DNA of 64,000 nt, from positions 186,001 through 250,000 of the forward strand of contig NZ_WJIB01000003.1 in NCBI RefSeq assembly GCF_019400745.1, in the 5' to 3' direction. Below the pieces are notes generated by a model that saw only the letters and a program-made list of their open reading frames with translations, did not search any database and was not told where the DNA came from. Positions 1-8,720 of the stretch are shown here, piece by piece. The stretch is from Cohnella sp. CFH 77786. GTDB lineage: Bacteria > Bacillota > Bacilli > Paenibacillales > Paenibacillaceae. Numbering within the stretch: position 1 is the stretch's first letter; each line of letters opens with the position of its first letter. The translations under genes were made by a program, and so were the position numbers.

Positions 1-13
1 CTGTGCGTTCATT

Positions 14-1222
14 ATGATTAAAAACCGCGGAGAGCTGTTGCCGCCATTCCGCGATGATCCGGGTCTTTTGGCCAACTGGGCGGTTTTTCTTCTGGTGGCG
101 GTGTTGGCCGTGCATTTTATGGAGCTCGGGTTCGAACGGGTGAATCTTCAAAACGCACTGCAGGAGATGTCGCGGAAATATCGGGGAGAGGTGCGTCGGC
201 TGCAGCAGTTCATCGATCAGGCTCCCTTGGTCGTGGTGATCCTGGATGCCTCGGGCAGAATCGTTCACGTCAACGAGTTTGCCCTTCGTTTGATTCACCC
301 GGTCAGCGGTAAAGACGTCATAGACCAACATTATCGGGTTCTTCGGCAGTTGATGGACATCGATTCCCCTTCGCCGATCGAACGGGTGATGCAGGGGGAC
401 GAACGGGCCGTCGAAATGGTCCGTTTTCGGGCCCATACGATCTATACGATCGCATGCGTCATCAAGGGGTCGCCGGGACAGTCGTCGGACGGCATCCTGC
501 TCATCGGACAAGACGTGACCGAGCTGCAGCAGCTGAAGGACGAATTGGGACGGATGGAGCGCCTCAGCCTCGTCGGTCAGATGGCGGCCAGCATTACGCA
601 TGAAATTCGCAACCCGATGGCGGTCATCCGGGGATTCGTCCAATTGCTGAACGAACGGAGCTCCGCGGAGCAGCAGTCTTATTTTCGCATCGTCATGGAG
701 GAGCTCGACCGCGCGAACGGCATCATCAACGATTTTCTCTCCCTGGCCCAGAACCGCATCGTGGAAAAACAGCCCGGCAGCCTCCACGACGTCCTGAACG
801 AGATGATGCCGCTCATTTACGCGGATGCCAATATGCGCGGTCAAGTCGTGGAGCTTCGCCTGACGGACGACATCGGCCCGCTGGAGATCAACAGCAAGGA
901 AATCAAGCAGCTGGTGCTGAATCTGGCCCGCAACGGGATGGAGGCGATGCCGGGGGGCGGCGTCCTGCGGATCGAGACCGTCGATTTGCCGGAAACGGTG
1001 CAGCTCCGGGTGACGGACAGCGGAGTCGGCATTCCTCAAGAGAAGCTGGAGCGGTTGTTCGAGCCCTTCTATACGACCAAAACAAACGGAACGGGTCTTG
1101 GGCTTGCCCTCTGCCTAAGCATCGTGGAGCGCCACAACGGTATCATCCGAGTGGAGTCCAAGGTGGGGGAAGGAACGACCTTCATCGTCAACTTCTCCAA
1201 GCCGGGCTCCCGGAATGTGTAA
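14..1222 (+). CDS. PAS-domain sensor histidine kinase (5' end probably outside the window)
   Basis: Membrane sensor kinase that autophosphorylates on histidine and passes the phosphate to an unseen response regulator or sporulation-type phosphorelay. Seen: one membrane segment at about residues 22-38, a PAS domain at about 60-170, a HisKA H-box with the phospho-acceptor His near 196 in a THEIRNPM context, and an HATPase domain with N box near 303, DSGVGIP near 335 and GTGLGLAL near 360. The frame has no stop between base 2 and this ATG, and a single membrane helix so close to the start is unusual, so the true start and further membrane helices probably lie to the left. The domain order resembles the Bacillus KinB type; that assignment is inference. 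Confidence 0.85.
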   Translation: MIKNRGELLPPFRDDPGLLANWAVFLLVAVLAVHFMELGFERVNLQNALQEMSRKYRGEVRRLQQFIDQAPLVVVILDASGRIVHVNEFALRLIHPVSGKDVIDQHYRVLRQLMDIDSPSPIERVMQGDERAVEMVRFRAHTIYTIACVIKGSPGQSSDGILLIGQDVTELQQLKDELGRMERLSLVGQMAASITHEIRNPMAVIRGFVQLLNERSSAEQQSYFRIVMEELDRANGIINDFLSLAQNRIVEKQPGSLHDVLNEMMPLIYADANMRGQVVELRLTDDIGPLEINSKEIKQLVLNLARNGMEAMPGGGVLRIETVDLPETVQLRVTDSGVGIPQEKLERLFEPFYTTKTNGTGLGLALCLSIVERHNGIIRVESKVGEGTTFIVNFSKPGSRNV

Positions 1223-1281
1223 AAAGATGGCCGTGCGCCGGATAAGAGGACGGGCATGGGACACAATAAGGGAGAATCAGC

Positions 1282-1313
1282 CATCGAGCCATCGAGCCAT
1301 CGAGCCATCGAGG
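1282..1313. repeat. 9-bp tandem repeat ahead of a small gene
   Basis: A short run of the 9-base unit CCATCGAGC, about three and a half copies, ends in the GAGGAGG ribosome site of the next small ORF. It looks like a slippage-prone microsatellite in a leader region. Confidence 0.7.
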
Positions 1314-1324
1314 AGGATCCTTCC

Positions 1325-1453
1325 ATGACCAAACCGCCGCAAGGCCCTTCTTCGGACGGACGGAAGTCGCCGCGCAACCCGCAGCGCGAACGTTCGCCCT
1401 TGTCCCCGGGATTCGACAAGAAACTGGACGGTCCGAACCGTCCCTCCACTTGA
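1325..1453 (+). CDS. small basic hypothetical protein (42 aa)
   Basis: Short, Pro/Lys/Arg-rich, hydrophilic protein without membrane segment or recognised domain. The start at the second Met (MTKPPQ...) is preferred because GAGGAGG stands 8-9 bases upstream; a longer 65-residue reading would translate the 9-bp tandem repeat and has no ribosome site. It sits 24 bases before the next ORF, probably in one transcript. No function can be assigned; the good ribosome site is the main support. Confidence 0.5.
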   Translation: MTKPPQGPSSDGRKSPRNPQRERSPLSPGFDKKLDGPNRPST

Positions 1454-1477
1454 GAGAGGGACCTCGGTATTTCCGAC

Positions 1478-1930
1478 ATGGACAACCAGCCGACTGGGTC
1501 CTATGAAGGAGTCAGGCCCGCGCCGGGACGGGACGACTCCCGATTGGATCCGTTCGAAATCCAGTTCAAGCCGGAGTTCCGCGGGAACCGGGGGCCGCGG
1601 GAGCCGTTCGTCAACGCGCACGGAGTCGTGATCGGGGACCATGAGTACGCTTCGCCCCAATCGCCGCTCGAGCAATGGAGCAAGGATACGGATCCGTCCG
1701 TCATGGCGGGGGAACAGTGGGTGCACCCGTATAAGGACATCGGATTCCGCACCCGGGAAAACCGGGATTTGTTCGAACGGGGGATCCCGCCGCGTGCGGT
1801 TCCGTTCATGCATCCTTCGATCCAGGCTTCCGCCGCGGACGAGCCTGATTCGGCACGTTGGAATTCGGAGGAGCCGGAAATCTACGACTGGCTGGACCCG
1901 GACGAAGAATACGTAATGGACGAACCCTGA
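1478..1930 (+). CDS. DUF3905-like hypothetical protein
   Basis: A 150-residue, acidic, soluble protein with a DPFEIQFKPEF segment near residue 24 and a very acidic C terminus ending EEYVMDEP. The composition and the N-terminal block recall the uncharacterised DUF3905 family of Bacillales; that match is from memory and not searched. No signal peptide or membrane segment. A terminator follows directly. It may be cotranscribed with the 42-residue protein upstream. Confidence 0.65.
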   Translation: MDNQPTGSYEGVRPAPGRDDSRLDPFEIQFKPEFRGNRGPREPFVNAHGVVIGDHEYASPQSPLEQWSKDTDPSVMAGEQWVHPYKDIGFRTRENRDLFERGIPPRAVPFMHPSIQASAADEPDSARWNSEEPEIYDWLDPDEEYVMDEP

Positions 1931-1950
1931 CGACCGTCGGGGTTTTCTTT
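1924..1950 (+). terminator. intrinsic terminator after the DUF3905-like gene
   Basis: CCCTGACG pairs with CGTCGGGG across a short loop and is followed by TTTTCTTT. The stem begins inside the stop region of the gene. Confidence 0.6.
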
Positions 1951-1972
1951 CTGGCCGGTCTCGCGTTATAAT
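1944..1972 (+). promoter_or_regulatory. likely sigma-A promoter of the bacilliredoxin gene
   Basis: A perfect TATAAT at 1967-1972 stands about 60 bases before the start codon. The -35 position, 17 bases upstream, holds only TTTCTT, a weak match. Confidence 0.5.
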
Positions 1973-2034
1973 GTAAGCACTGGCAACTCCGTTTGGATGA
2001 AGCAAGCGTCAATAGGGAAAGCGAGGGGTTTTAC

Positions 2035-2469
2035 ATGTCGATGTCTTTTGAAAGATACATGCTGGACATGGTCCAGCCGATGCGGGACGAATTGACCCGT
2101 CTGGGCATCAAGGAGCTGAGAACGCCGGAGGAAGTCGAAGAGAACCTTCCGGACGCCGAAGGTACCGTGCTCGTCGTCGTCAACTCCGTGTGCGGCTGCG
2201 CGGCCGGCCAAGCGCGTCCCGGCGTCGCGAAGGCGCTGGCTCATGACGTCACGCCGGATCATCTGTTCACCGTGTTCGCGGGCCAGGATAAGGAAGCGAC
2301 GGCCAAAGCGCGGGAATACTTCGCGCCGTATCCTCCGTCGTCTCCGTCGATCGCCCTGCTCAAGAACGGGGAGCTGGTCCATTTCATCGAGCGCCATCAA
2401 ATCGAGAATCGCAGCGCCGCCGAAATCGCGGGCGACCTGACGGCGGCTTTCGACCGCCATTGCCGGTAA
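2035..2469 (+). CDS. bacilliredoxin, BrxA/BrxB (YphP/YqiW) family
   Basis: Thiol-disulfide protein that removes bacillithiol from S-bacillithiolated cytosolic proteins after oxidative stress. The family signature CGC is present (Cys53-Gly54-Cys55, in VNSVCGCAAG), and the 144-residue length is typical. The start MSMSFERYM is chosen because AGCGAGGGG stands 7 bases upstream; a start 14 codons earlier has no ribosome site. The gene is monocistronic, bounded by a TATAAT promoter and a strong terminator. BrxA and BrxB cannot be told apart here. Confidence 0.93.
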   Translation: MSMSFERYMLDMVQPMRDELTRLGIKELRTPEEVEENLPDAEGTVLVVVNSVCGCAAGQARPGVAKALAHDVTPDHLFTVFAGQDKEATAKAREYFAPYPPSSPSIALLKNGELVHFIERHQIENRSAAEIAGDLTAAFDRHCR

Positions 2470-2481
2470 GAAAACGACCAT

Positions 2482-2517
2482 CCCGGGGGTTCGGATCATC
2501 GAACCTCCGGGTTATTT
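2482..2517 (+). terminator. intrinsic terminator of the bacilliredoxin gene
   Basis: A 12-bp stem, CCCGGGGGTTCG with CGAACCTCCGGG and one mismatch, closes a 6-base loop and is followed by TTATTT. Confidence 0.9.
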
Positions 2518-2622
2518 GTGTGATTCGGAACTGATCATAAGGATGGCGGCAGCCGTTCATACCAGGTCATCGTCCATAATGGGATACATAAGAACGATTA
2601 CGAGTCCGGGAGGCATGAATCT

Positions 2623-3432
2623 ATGAGCTTGCAGCAGCAAATCATCGCGGAACTCCGCGTGAAGCCGTCCATCGACGCCGACGAAGAGATCGCCCGCAGG
2701 GTCGGGTTTCTGAAAGATTACGTAACGAAGGCCGGCGCCGCGGGCCTGCTCATCGCGATCAGCGGCGGCATCGACAGCGCGGTCACGACGGGGCTCTGCA
2801 AAAGGGCGACGGACGAGCTGTCGCGCGAGAGCGGCAAGGAATATATCACGCTTGGCGTCTTCCAGCCGTACGGAGAGCAGGAAGACATCGCCCACAGCTA
2901 CGCGGTGGCCGAGGCATTCGGGCTGACGCACAAAGTGGAGACGAATATTCGGGAAGCCGTGGACGAGATCGTTCTGGAAACCGAGTACGCTTTCAAATCG
3001 CTGGGCATGTCCCGCCATATCAGCCGCGGAGGCAAGGGGAACGTCAAGGCCAGAACCCGCATGGTCGTGCAGTACGCCCTGGCGTTCGACCTCAATCTGC
3101 TCGTCGTGGGCACGGACCACGCTTCGGAAGCGCTTACCGGCTTCTTCACCAAGTGGGGGGACGGCGCCGTCGACGTCACTCCGCTCAGCAGCTTGAACAA
3201 ACGCCAAATCCGCCAAATCGCCAAAACGCTCGGCGTTCCGGCCGCGATTCTGGACAAAGCGCCGACGGCCGGATTGTGGGAAGGCCAGACGGACGAAGGG
3301 GAGCTCGGGGTTTCGTACGAGGACAACAGCGATTATCTGGAGGGCAAGGAGATCGATCCCAAAGCCCGCGAGATTTTGGAGAAGCATTATCTCCGGACGC
3401 AACACAAACGGCAGCCCATCCCGGGCATCTGA
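2623..3432 (+). CDS. nadE: ammonia-dependent NAD+ synthetase
   Basis: Catalyses the last step of NAD biosynthesis: deamido-NAD is adenylylated by ATP and amidated with ammonia. The PP-loop SGGIDSA at residues 47-53 binds ATP pyrophosphate; the GTDHASEALTGFFTKWGDG block and the C-terminal HKRQPIPGI are typical of the short, NH3-dependent NadE. The length of 269 matches E. coli and B. subtilis enzymes; no glutaminase domain is fused. acpS starts 12 bases after the stop, so the two are probably cotranscribed. Confidence 0.97.
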   Translation: MSLQQQIIAELRVKPSIDADEEIARRVGFLKDYVTKAGAAGLLIAISGGIDSAVTTGLCKRATDELSRESGKEYITLGVFQPYGEQEDIAHSYAVAEAFGLTHKVETNIREAVDEIVLETEYAFKSLGMSRHISRGGKGNVKARTRMVVQYALAFDLNLLVVGTDHASEALTGFFTKWGDGAVDVTPLSSLNKRQIRQIAKTLGVPAAILDKAPTAGLWEGQTDEGELGVSYEDNSDYLEGKEIDPKAREILEKHYLRTQHKRQPIPGI

Positions 3433-3444
3433 TCTCTGCCCGAC

Positions 3445-3855
3445 ATGATCATCGGAGTGGGATTGGACGTGGTGGAGCTGGAACGGATCGACCGGATCGT
3501 GAAGCAGCCGTCGGGTGCGCGTTTTGCGGAGAAAGTGCTCACGCCAGGGGAAAGGGAGCGCTGGAACCGACTGCCCGCACGGCGCGCCCTGGAGTTCATC
3601 GCGGGGCGGTTCGCCGCCAAAGAGGCGGTCGTCAAAGCGCTGGGCTGCGGAATCGGCGGGGCGGCCGGGTTTCATGACGTGGAAATTCTCCCGGACAGCG
3701 CGGGCAAGCCGGTATGCCGGCTTTCGAAGGCATGCCGGGAACGGCTCGGCTTGCGGGACGGATCGTACGCGATTCATGTGGCCATTACCCACGAGAGGAA
3801 TCTCGCGGCTTCCACGGCCGTTGTCGAACGCATCCAACACGCACCAGATAAATGA
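3445..3855 (+). CDS. acpS: holo-[acyl-carrier-protein] synthase
   Basis: Transfers 4'-phosphopantetheine from CoA to Ser of apo-ACP, activating it for fatty acid synthesis. The two Mg-binding signatures are present: GVGLDVVELERI with Asp8 and FAAKEAVVKALG with Glu near residue 59. At 136 residues it is slightly longer than usual because of the C-terminal tail. It follows nadE after 12 bases and precedes the AraC gene. Confidence 0.96.
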   Translation: MIIGVGLDVVELERIDRIVKQPSGARFAEKVLTPGERERWNRLPARRALEFIAGRFAAKEAVVKALGCGIGGAAGFHDVEILPDSAGKPVCRLSKACRERLGLRDGSYAIHVAITHERNLAASTAVVERIQHAPDK

Positions 3856-3904
3856 GCGCGCCGTCGACGGTACACCAATTGCAGCGATCGAGTGGGGAGC
3901 CAAC

Positions 3905-4792
3905 ATGACAACGACTTATTTTACCATCTTGATGAAGCAGCTGGAGCAAATGCAAATCGAGGTCGCCTCCGCGTCCGAGACCGAAGTGGGGGCGAATTCC
4001 GTCAAACCCCGCGAGTCGGTATTCGACTGCAACCGCTTTTTATATATCCGGTCCGGCAGAGGCCGGCTATGGGCATTGGGCCGCGAAATGGAGCTCATCC
4101 CGGGAACGCTGTGCATCCTGCTGTCCGGAACGCCCCACCGCATCGCGGTGGACCCGGGGGACGTGCTGAACATCCAATGGTGCCATTTCCACGCGAGCTA
4201 TGGAGACCGGGACATCTACCGGACGCTGAGTCTCCCGATGACCGTCCTGGTGGACAACAAGTCCGCCGTGAGCTCGCTGTTCGACAAGCTGATCCGGGAG
4301 CTGAACCAGGACCGGATCACCTCCCGGCTGCGTATCAAAGCCATGATGCTGGAGCTGGTCAGCCTTTATTTGGAGGAGCTGCCCCGGGGAATCGGGCGAA
4401 TCCATCCGACGCAGGAGCTCCAAAAAATCGACACCGTCCTCCAATATATCGACGAGCATTTGGCCGACAACGTCACGGTGGAGGAGCTGGCACGCCAAGT
4501 ATACCTTCACCCGAACTATTTCATCGTTTTCTTCAAGGCCATGATGGGCTATTCTCCGATCCAGTACGTGAACCACAGACGGATGGAGATTGCCAAGACG
4601 CTGCTGCTGCAGCCCGACTGCAACGTGTCCGACGTCGCCGCCCGCGTCGGCATGCAGATCTATTATTTTTCCAGGATGTTCAAGGCCCATACCGGGCTCA
4701 CGCCGAGCCGCTACCGCAAACAGGCCTTGGGCGTGGCGGCGGCAGGCACCGACATGGATACGGAGACGGATGCGGACGGAGGTATGGGGTAA
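3905..4792 (+). CDS. AraC-family transcriptional regulator
   Basis: Cytosolic DNA-binding regulator of 295 residues. The N-terminal half looks like a cupin-type effector domain (GRGRLWALG, with GTPHRI), and the C-terminal ~100 residues from about 176 carry two helix-turn-helix motifs (VTVEELARQVYLHPNYF and NVSDVAARVGMQIYYFSRMFKAHTG). The start ATGACAACG has GGGGAG 6 bases upstream. Its stop overlaps the mutY start in TAATG, so the two genes are translationally coupled. The ligand is unknown; a low-complexity tail (TDMDTETDADGG) lies just before the overlap. Confidence 0.88.
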   Translation: MTTTYFTILMKQLEQMQIEVASASETEVGANSVKPRESVFDCNRFLYIRSGRGRLWALGREMELIPGTLCILLSGTPHRIAVDPGDVLNIQWCHFHASYGDRDIYRTLSLPMTVLVDNKSAVSSLFDKLIRELNQDRITSRLRIKAMMLELVSLYLEELPRGIGRIHPTQELQKIDTVLQYIDEHLADNVTVEELARQVYLHPNYFIVFFKAMMGYSPIQYVNHRRMEIAKTLLLQPDCNVSDVAARVGMQIYYFSRMFKAHTGLTPSRYRKQALGVAAAGTDMDTETDADGGMG

Positions 4793-5922
4793 TGGACCGG
4801 GCGGCGATCAACCGGTTTTTCGGCACGGAGCTGCTGGCCTGGTACAAGAGGGAACGGCGGGATTTACCCTGGAGGAGAAGCCGGGATCCCTATCGGATCT
4901 GGGTGTCCGAAATCATGCTGCAGCAAACGCGGGTGGAAACGGTCATCCCTTATTACCACCGTTTCATGGAGCGGTTCCCGACGATCGGCGATTTGGCTGC
5001 CGCGCCCGAGCCGGACGTGCTGAAGGCTTGGGAAGGACTCGGCTATTATTCCCGGGCGCGCAATCTGCAGGCAGCCGCCCGTCAGGTGGTCGAGCTGCAC
5101 GGAGGCACGGTGCCGCGCGACAAGGCTTCGGTTTCCGCCCTCAAGGGCGTCGGACCCTACACGGCGGGGGCCATACTCAGCATCGCGTTCGACCAGCCCG
5201 AGCCGGCGGTCGACGGCAACGTGATGAGGGTGCTGTCGCGATTTTATAATTTAGACGACGATATCGCCCGGCCTTCGGTGCGAGGGGCGATGGAAGACCT
5301 GGCGCGCGAGCTGATTCCGCAAGGGGAGGCCGCCAGCTTCAACCAGGCCTTGATGGAACTCGGAGCGCTCGTGTGCACCCCGCGTTCGCCCGGGTGCCTC
5401 TCCTGTCCCGTCATGGAGCACTGCGCCGGCCGTTTGGCCGGGCGGGAGCGGGAGCTGCCGGTCAAGACGAAGGCGAAGCCGCCCAAACCCGTGCACCGGC
5501 TGGCCGTCCTCATCGAGGGCGAGGGTCCGCATGCGGGACGCGTGCTCGTCCGCCAGCGCTCCGGGGAGGGGCTGCTCGCAAGCATGTGGGAGCTGCCTCA
5601 TGTGGAAGCGCCGAACGAGTCGGTGTGGGCGTCGGCTGCCGCCGCCTCGGACTGGCTCGCGGGCGCATTGGCCGCGGAAGGGCTTAGCGTGCGTCCGATC
5701 CGCGCTGTCGCGGATGCCGAGCACGTCTTCACGCACCTTCACTGGTTCGTGAAATTATGGTCCGCCAAGCTGGCCGACGCCGGCGGCGCGGGGGCGGACG
5801 CGGACGGGGCCTACCGCTGGATCGACCGGCGGGAATTCGGCGAACTGGCGTGGCCGAACGTGTTCCGGAAGCTGCTGGGCGCATACTTCGAAGCTCCGGA
5901 GGCGTACTCGCTCTCCCGATGA
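4792..5922 (+). CDS. mutY: A/G-specific adenine DNA glycosylase
   Basis: Removes adenine mispaired with 8-oxoguanine, preventing G:C to T:A mutations. Seen: N-terminal HhH-GPD domain with catalytic Glu40 (SEIMLQQTRV), helix-hairpin-helix LKGVGPYTAG near 117, catalytic Asp141 (AVDGNVMR), four 4Fe-4S cysteines at 195, 202, 205 and 211 (C-x6-C-x2-C-x5-C), and a C-terminal NUDIX-like 8-oxoG recognition domain from about residue 240. The start overlaps the stop of the AraC gene by one base. The same frame is open far upstream through that gene, which is only an overlap artefact. Confidence 0.96.
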   Translation: MDRAAINRFFGTELLAWYKRERRDLPWRRSRDPYRIWVSEIMLQQTRVETVIPYYHRFMERFPTIGDLAAAPEPDVLKAWEGLGYYSRARNLQAAARQVVELHGGTVPRDKASVSALKGVGPYTAGAILSIAFDQPEPAVDGNVMRVLSRFYNLDDDIARPSVRGAMEDLARELIPQGEAASFNQALMELGALVCTPRSPGCLSCPVMEHCAGRLAGRERELPVKTKAKPPKPVHRLAVLIEGEGPHAGRVLVRQRSGEGLLASMWELPHVEAPNESVWASAAAASDWLAGALAAEGLSVRPIRAVADAEHVFTHLHWFVKLWSAKLADAGGAGADADGAYRWIDRREFGELAWPNVFRKLLGAYFEAPEAYSLSR

Positions 5923-5971
5923 GAAGCGGGGAGCGGCGGAGTAGAGGTACGAAGAGACGTTTTCATCGTTG

Positions 5972-6009
5972 CAAAAAAGCTGTCCTCCCGTTACCGGAAG
6001 GACAGCTTT
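5972..6009 (-). terminator. intrinsic terminator of sodA
   Basis: Read on the minus strand, AAAGCTGTCCT and AGGACAGCTTT form a long stem around CCGGTAACGG and end in TTTTTT. It also separates the convergent mutY and sodA genes. Confidence 0.88.
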
Positions 6010-6024
6010 CGCGTTCCCCGCTGC

Positions 6025-6636
6025 TTATTTCGCTGCTTCGTACAGCTGGCCGACTTTGTTCCAGTCGACGACGTTCCAGAACGCCGCGATGTAGTCCGGG
6101 CGTTTGTTCTGGTATTTCAGGTAGTAAGCGTGCTCCCACACGTCCAGGCCGAGGATCGGCTTGTCGCCTTCCATGATCGGGCTGTCTTGGTTCGGGAGGC
6201 TGTATACTTTCAGCTTGCCGTCTTTGCCGACGGCGAGCCATGCCCAGCCGGATCCGAAACGGGTCGTTGCCGCGGCCGCGAACGTTTCCTTGAATTTCTC
6301 GAAGCCGCCGAGCTCGCTGTCGATCGCTTGCGCCAGCGCGCCCGTCGGAGCTCCGCCGCCGTTCGGGGAGATGGTCCCCCAGAACAGGGAGTGGTTGGCA
6401 TGGCCGCCGCCGTTGTTGCGAACGGCGGTGCGGATGCTTTCCGGCACGGCGTTCAGGTCGGCGATCAGATCTTCAACCGACTTGTCGGCCAGCTCCGGAG
6501 CCGATTCGAGTGCCTTGTTCAGGTTCGTGACGTACGTGTTGTGGTGGCGGCCGTGATGGATCTCCATCGTCATCGCGTCGATGTGGGGCTCCAGCGCGTC
6601 CTTCGCGTAGGGCAGTTCGGGCAGTTGGTGTGCCAT
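6025..6636 (-). CDS. sodA: superoxide dismutase [Mn/Fe]
   Basis: Dismutates superoxide to hydrogen peroxide and oxygen in the cytosol. At 203 residues it has the classic length. The metal ligands are visible: His27 (IHHGRHH), the His in NHSLFW near 82, and Asp and His in LDVWEHAYY near 164-168. The strong ribosome site CAGGAGGT lies 9 bases before ATG. The gene is monocistronic, with a sigma-A promoter and a terminator. A second SOD, sodF, lies at 21.9 kb. Confidence 0.97.
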   Translation of the reverse strand: MAHQLPELPYAKDALEPHIDAMTMEIHHGRHHNTYVTNLNKALESAPELADKSVEDLIADLNAVPESIRTAVRNNGGGHANHSLFWGTISPNGGGAPTGALAQAIDSELGGFEKFKETFAAAATTRFGSGWAWLAVGKDGKLKVYSLPNQDSPIMEGDKPILGLDVWEHAYYLKYQNKRPDYIAAFWNVVDWNKVGQLYEAAK

Positions 6637-6976
6637 GTGAAATACCTCCTGTAATGGTGTGGCATATGTAGCTCTCGTTTATTATTATCCTAGATTTCCC
6701 GGAGTAAATCAACATGGATGTTTGGAAAGTCGAAACGTGGGGACATTTCACCAAAAAAACGCATAAACGGACGTCCTTCGCCGAATTCATCCATTTTGCC
6801 GCATAAATTCATGGCAATCGATCTCTATAAAGCGTTTTCATGCCGATTTCTCTATGTTTCCCAAAAATAAATTATGTTTTTTTCACAAAAAGGAATGAAA
6901 TCTTCATATTATTGTCGTAAAATTAATAAGGCGTTAGCTGGACGTAAAATCATATGCCCCGGGGAGATTGTGCACC
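6637..6976. other. divergent intergenic region between sodA and the acetyltransferase gene
   Basis: 340 bases without a convincing gene. It contains the sodA promoter, its ribosome site and, to the right, an AT-rich stretch (6840-6935) with runs of A and T likely to hold the promoter of the rightward gene. No clear -35/-10 pair could be fixed for the latter. Confidence 0.6.
6684..6712 (-). promoter_or_regulatory. sigma-A promoter of sodA
   Basis: On the minus strand TTGATT (6707-6712), 17 bases, GATAAT (6684-6689). It lies about 50 bases upstream of the sodA start. Confidence 0.7.
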
Positions 6977-7399
6977 ATGCAGATCCGTTCTTTCCAACTG
7001 TCGGACTACCGTTCCGTTGCCGAGTTGCTCAACGAAGTGCTTTCGGAAGAATGCTGTGAGGAAACGATGGGCGCATTTGCCCGGCAGCTGTCGTTGGACA
7101 GCGATCTGGTTCTCGTCGCATCGGTCGAGGATGCCGTCATCGGCGTCTTGATCGGGACGATCGACCAGCAGAAGGGCTATTTGTACCGCGTCGCGGTCCA
7201 TAAGGATTACCAGCGTCAAGGGATTGGCAAGGCATTGGTCGAGGCGATGAACGCCCGATTCCGCCAGCGTAATGTCTTGAAGGTACTTATCGCGGGGGAC
7301 AAGCATAATGAGCTGCTGCGCCCGTTCTACGAAGCGCTTGGCGTCAGCCCGGTCGATTTCAGGTCGCCGGCCCGACCGCTCGCCATCGTCGCGGGGTAA
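6977..7399 (+). CDS. GNAT-family N-acetyltransferase
   Basis: Predicted acetyl-CoA-dependent acetyltransferase of 140 residues. The core motif A is seen in YRVAVHKDYQRQGIGKALVEAM, with the pyrophosphate-binding RQGIGK loop. The substrate is unknown. The start MQIRSF is preferred over a TTG three codons earlier because GGGGAG stands 10 bases upstream of this ATG. It is monocistronic, followed by a strong terminator. Confidence 0.88.
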   Translation: MQIRSFQLSDYRSVAELLNEVLSEECCEETMGAFARQLSLDSDLVLVASVEDAVIGVLIGTIDQQKGYLYRVAVHKDYQRQGIGKALVEAMNARFRQRNVLKVLIAGDKHNELLRPFYEALGVSPVDFRSPARPLAIVAG

Positions 7400-7437
7400 C
7401 GCGCAATAGAGATAGAATCCAAAATCCTTTTCCTTTG

Positions 7438-7485
7438 AAAGCATATCCGATGCGCCATTGCATTTGGCGGGTGGATATGCTTTTC
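7438..7485 (+). terminator. intrinsic terminator of the acetyltransferase gene
   Basis: AAAGCATATCC and GGATATGCTTT pair around a GC-containing inner stem and are followed by a short T run. Confidence 0.85.
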
Positions 7486-7519
7486 TTGAATTATCGAAGA
7501 GATGCGGCGGAGGGCGTGC

Positions 7520-8107
7520 ATGGAACAGAACGGGACAGAGAGGTCGGACTATCGCCGCGGCATCATCAAAAGCTTCAAGCATGACGGCTCCTTGCACCGG
7601 ATTTGGCTCGAGAATTGGCTGGTTCCGGCGGAGCGGCTGCACCCGGACCACGTGAAGGCATCCCTGCAAGTGCTTCTGAACGAGGGGACGCCGATCCGCG
7701 AAGCGGACGGAAGAACGTGGATCAGCCGGGTGCCGGCGGCGGCGTTCTTCCTGCCGGGGGAATGGTTCAACGTGGTCGCCTTGCTGGAAGAGCGGGGAGT
7801 CCGTTATTATTGCAACGCGGCGTCCCCTTATTATCATTATCGCGACGTATGGACCTATATCGACTACGATTTGGATCTCGTTATGCATCCCGACGGGTCC
7901 TTGCAAGAGCTCGATCGCGACGAGTTCAACCGGCATCGGGCGGAGTACCGTTACGACGCGAAAGTGCTGTCCCGGATCGAGTGGGGGCTGGGGCGCCTCC
8001 GGAACCGGATGGCCGGACGGTCCGTCCCGTTCGGGGACGAGCTGGTGCGCCGATATTATGAGGATTGGAAATCGACGATGACGCAAAGGAGACGCGACCG
8101 TCCATGA
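7520..8107 (+). CDS. DUF402 nucleoside tri-/diphosphatase, NtdP-like
   Basis: Resembles the Bacillus YgaC/Staphylococcus NtdP family, which hydrolyse nucleoside tri- and diphosphates. Seen: SFKHDGSLHRIW near the start, ADGRTWISR, the aromatic GEWFNV segment, RYYCNAASP and YIDYDLD blocks, all hallmarks of DUF402 proteins. The start MEQNGTE has GGCGGAGG 6-7 bases upstream; a start six codons earlier would lie before that site. The TGA stop overlaps the signal peptidase ATG (ATGA), so translation is coupled. The 195 residues include an N-terminal extension of about 12 relative to NtdP. Confidence 0.85.
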   Translation: MEQNGTERSDYRRGIIKSFKHDGSLHRIWLENWLVPAERLHPDHVKASLQVLLNEGTPIREADGRTWISRVPAAAFFLPGEWFNVVALLEERGVRYYCNAASPYYHYRDVWTYIDYDLDLVMHPDGSLQELDRDEFNRHRAEYRYDAKVLSRIEWGLGRLRNRMAGRSVPFGDELVRRYYEDWKSTMTQRRRDRP

Positions 8108-8700
8108 TGCAACCGTCCGAAACCACCCCGCTTTCCACGCGCAGGAGAAAAAGCGATCAACGCCGGCGGCTCGTCGGTTGGCGCAAGGAGCTTTGGGATT
8201 GGACCAAGGCGCTGGTCGTCGCCTTCGCGGTCGTGTTGTTGCTGAGGGCGTACGTGTTTCAGCTTTCCACCGTCAAGATGCACTCGATGCAGCCGACCCT
8301 GCAGGAGAAAGAATGGCTGTTCGTCAACAAAATCGTTTATTCTTTCGGACATCCAGGGCGGGGGGACGTCGTTATCCTCAAGGATCCGAGCGGCGGTCCG
8401 GATCGCAAGGACTATCTGGTCAAGCGGATCGTCGGGATGCCCGGAGACCGGCTGGAAATCCGCCGGGGGCAGCTGTACCTGAACGGACAGCTGACGGTGG
8501 AGCCGTATACCGACTCGGTCATCGAGGACGGAGATTTCGGGCCGACGCAGGTCAGCGCGGGCCATTATTTCGTCATGGGCGATAACCGCCATTTGGGAGG
8601 AAGCAAGGACAGCCGCGCGTTTAAAGAAGTGCCGGAGGACATGATTATAGGGAAGGCCGAATTCATCGTCTGGCCGATCGTACGCTGGGCGAAATTGTAG
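8104..8700 (+). CDS. signal peptidase I
   Basis: Membrane serine protease that cleaves signal peptides from exported proteins. Seen: cytosolic basic N terminus, one membrane helix (WTKALVVAFAVVLLLRAYVF), catalytic Ser61 in HSMQPTL, catalytic Lys107 in DYLVKRIVGMPGD and box E VMGDNRHLGGSKDSR. At 198 residues it is a SipS-type enzyme. The start at the ATGA overlap has AAAGGAG 12 bases upstream; an ATG three bases later is equally possible. Substrates may include the secreted proteins of this window. Confidence 0.95.
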   Translation: MMQPSETTPLSTRRRKSDQRRRLVGWRKELWDWTKALVVAFAVVLLLRAYVFQLSTVKMHSMQPTLQEKEWLFVNKIVYSFGHPGRGDVVILKDPSGGPDRKDYLVKRIVGMPGDRLEIRRGQLYLNGQLTVEPYTDSVIEDGDFGPTQVSAGHYFVMGDNRHLGGSKDSRAFKEVPEDMIIGKAEFIVWPIVRWAKL

Positions 8701-8720
8701 GAAGCAAGGAGGGATGCGGG

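Noticed and set aside
2557..3906. 449-codon frame antisense to nadE and acpS
   Set aside because: Shadow of two certain genes; no ribosome site.
3892..4791. N-terminal extension of mutY through the AraC gene
   Set aside because: The frame is merely open; codon use there is that of the AraC frame, and mutY has a coupled start at 4792.
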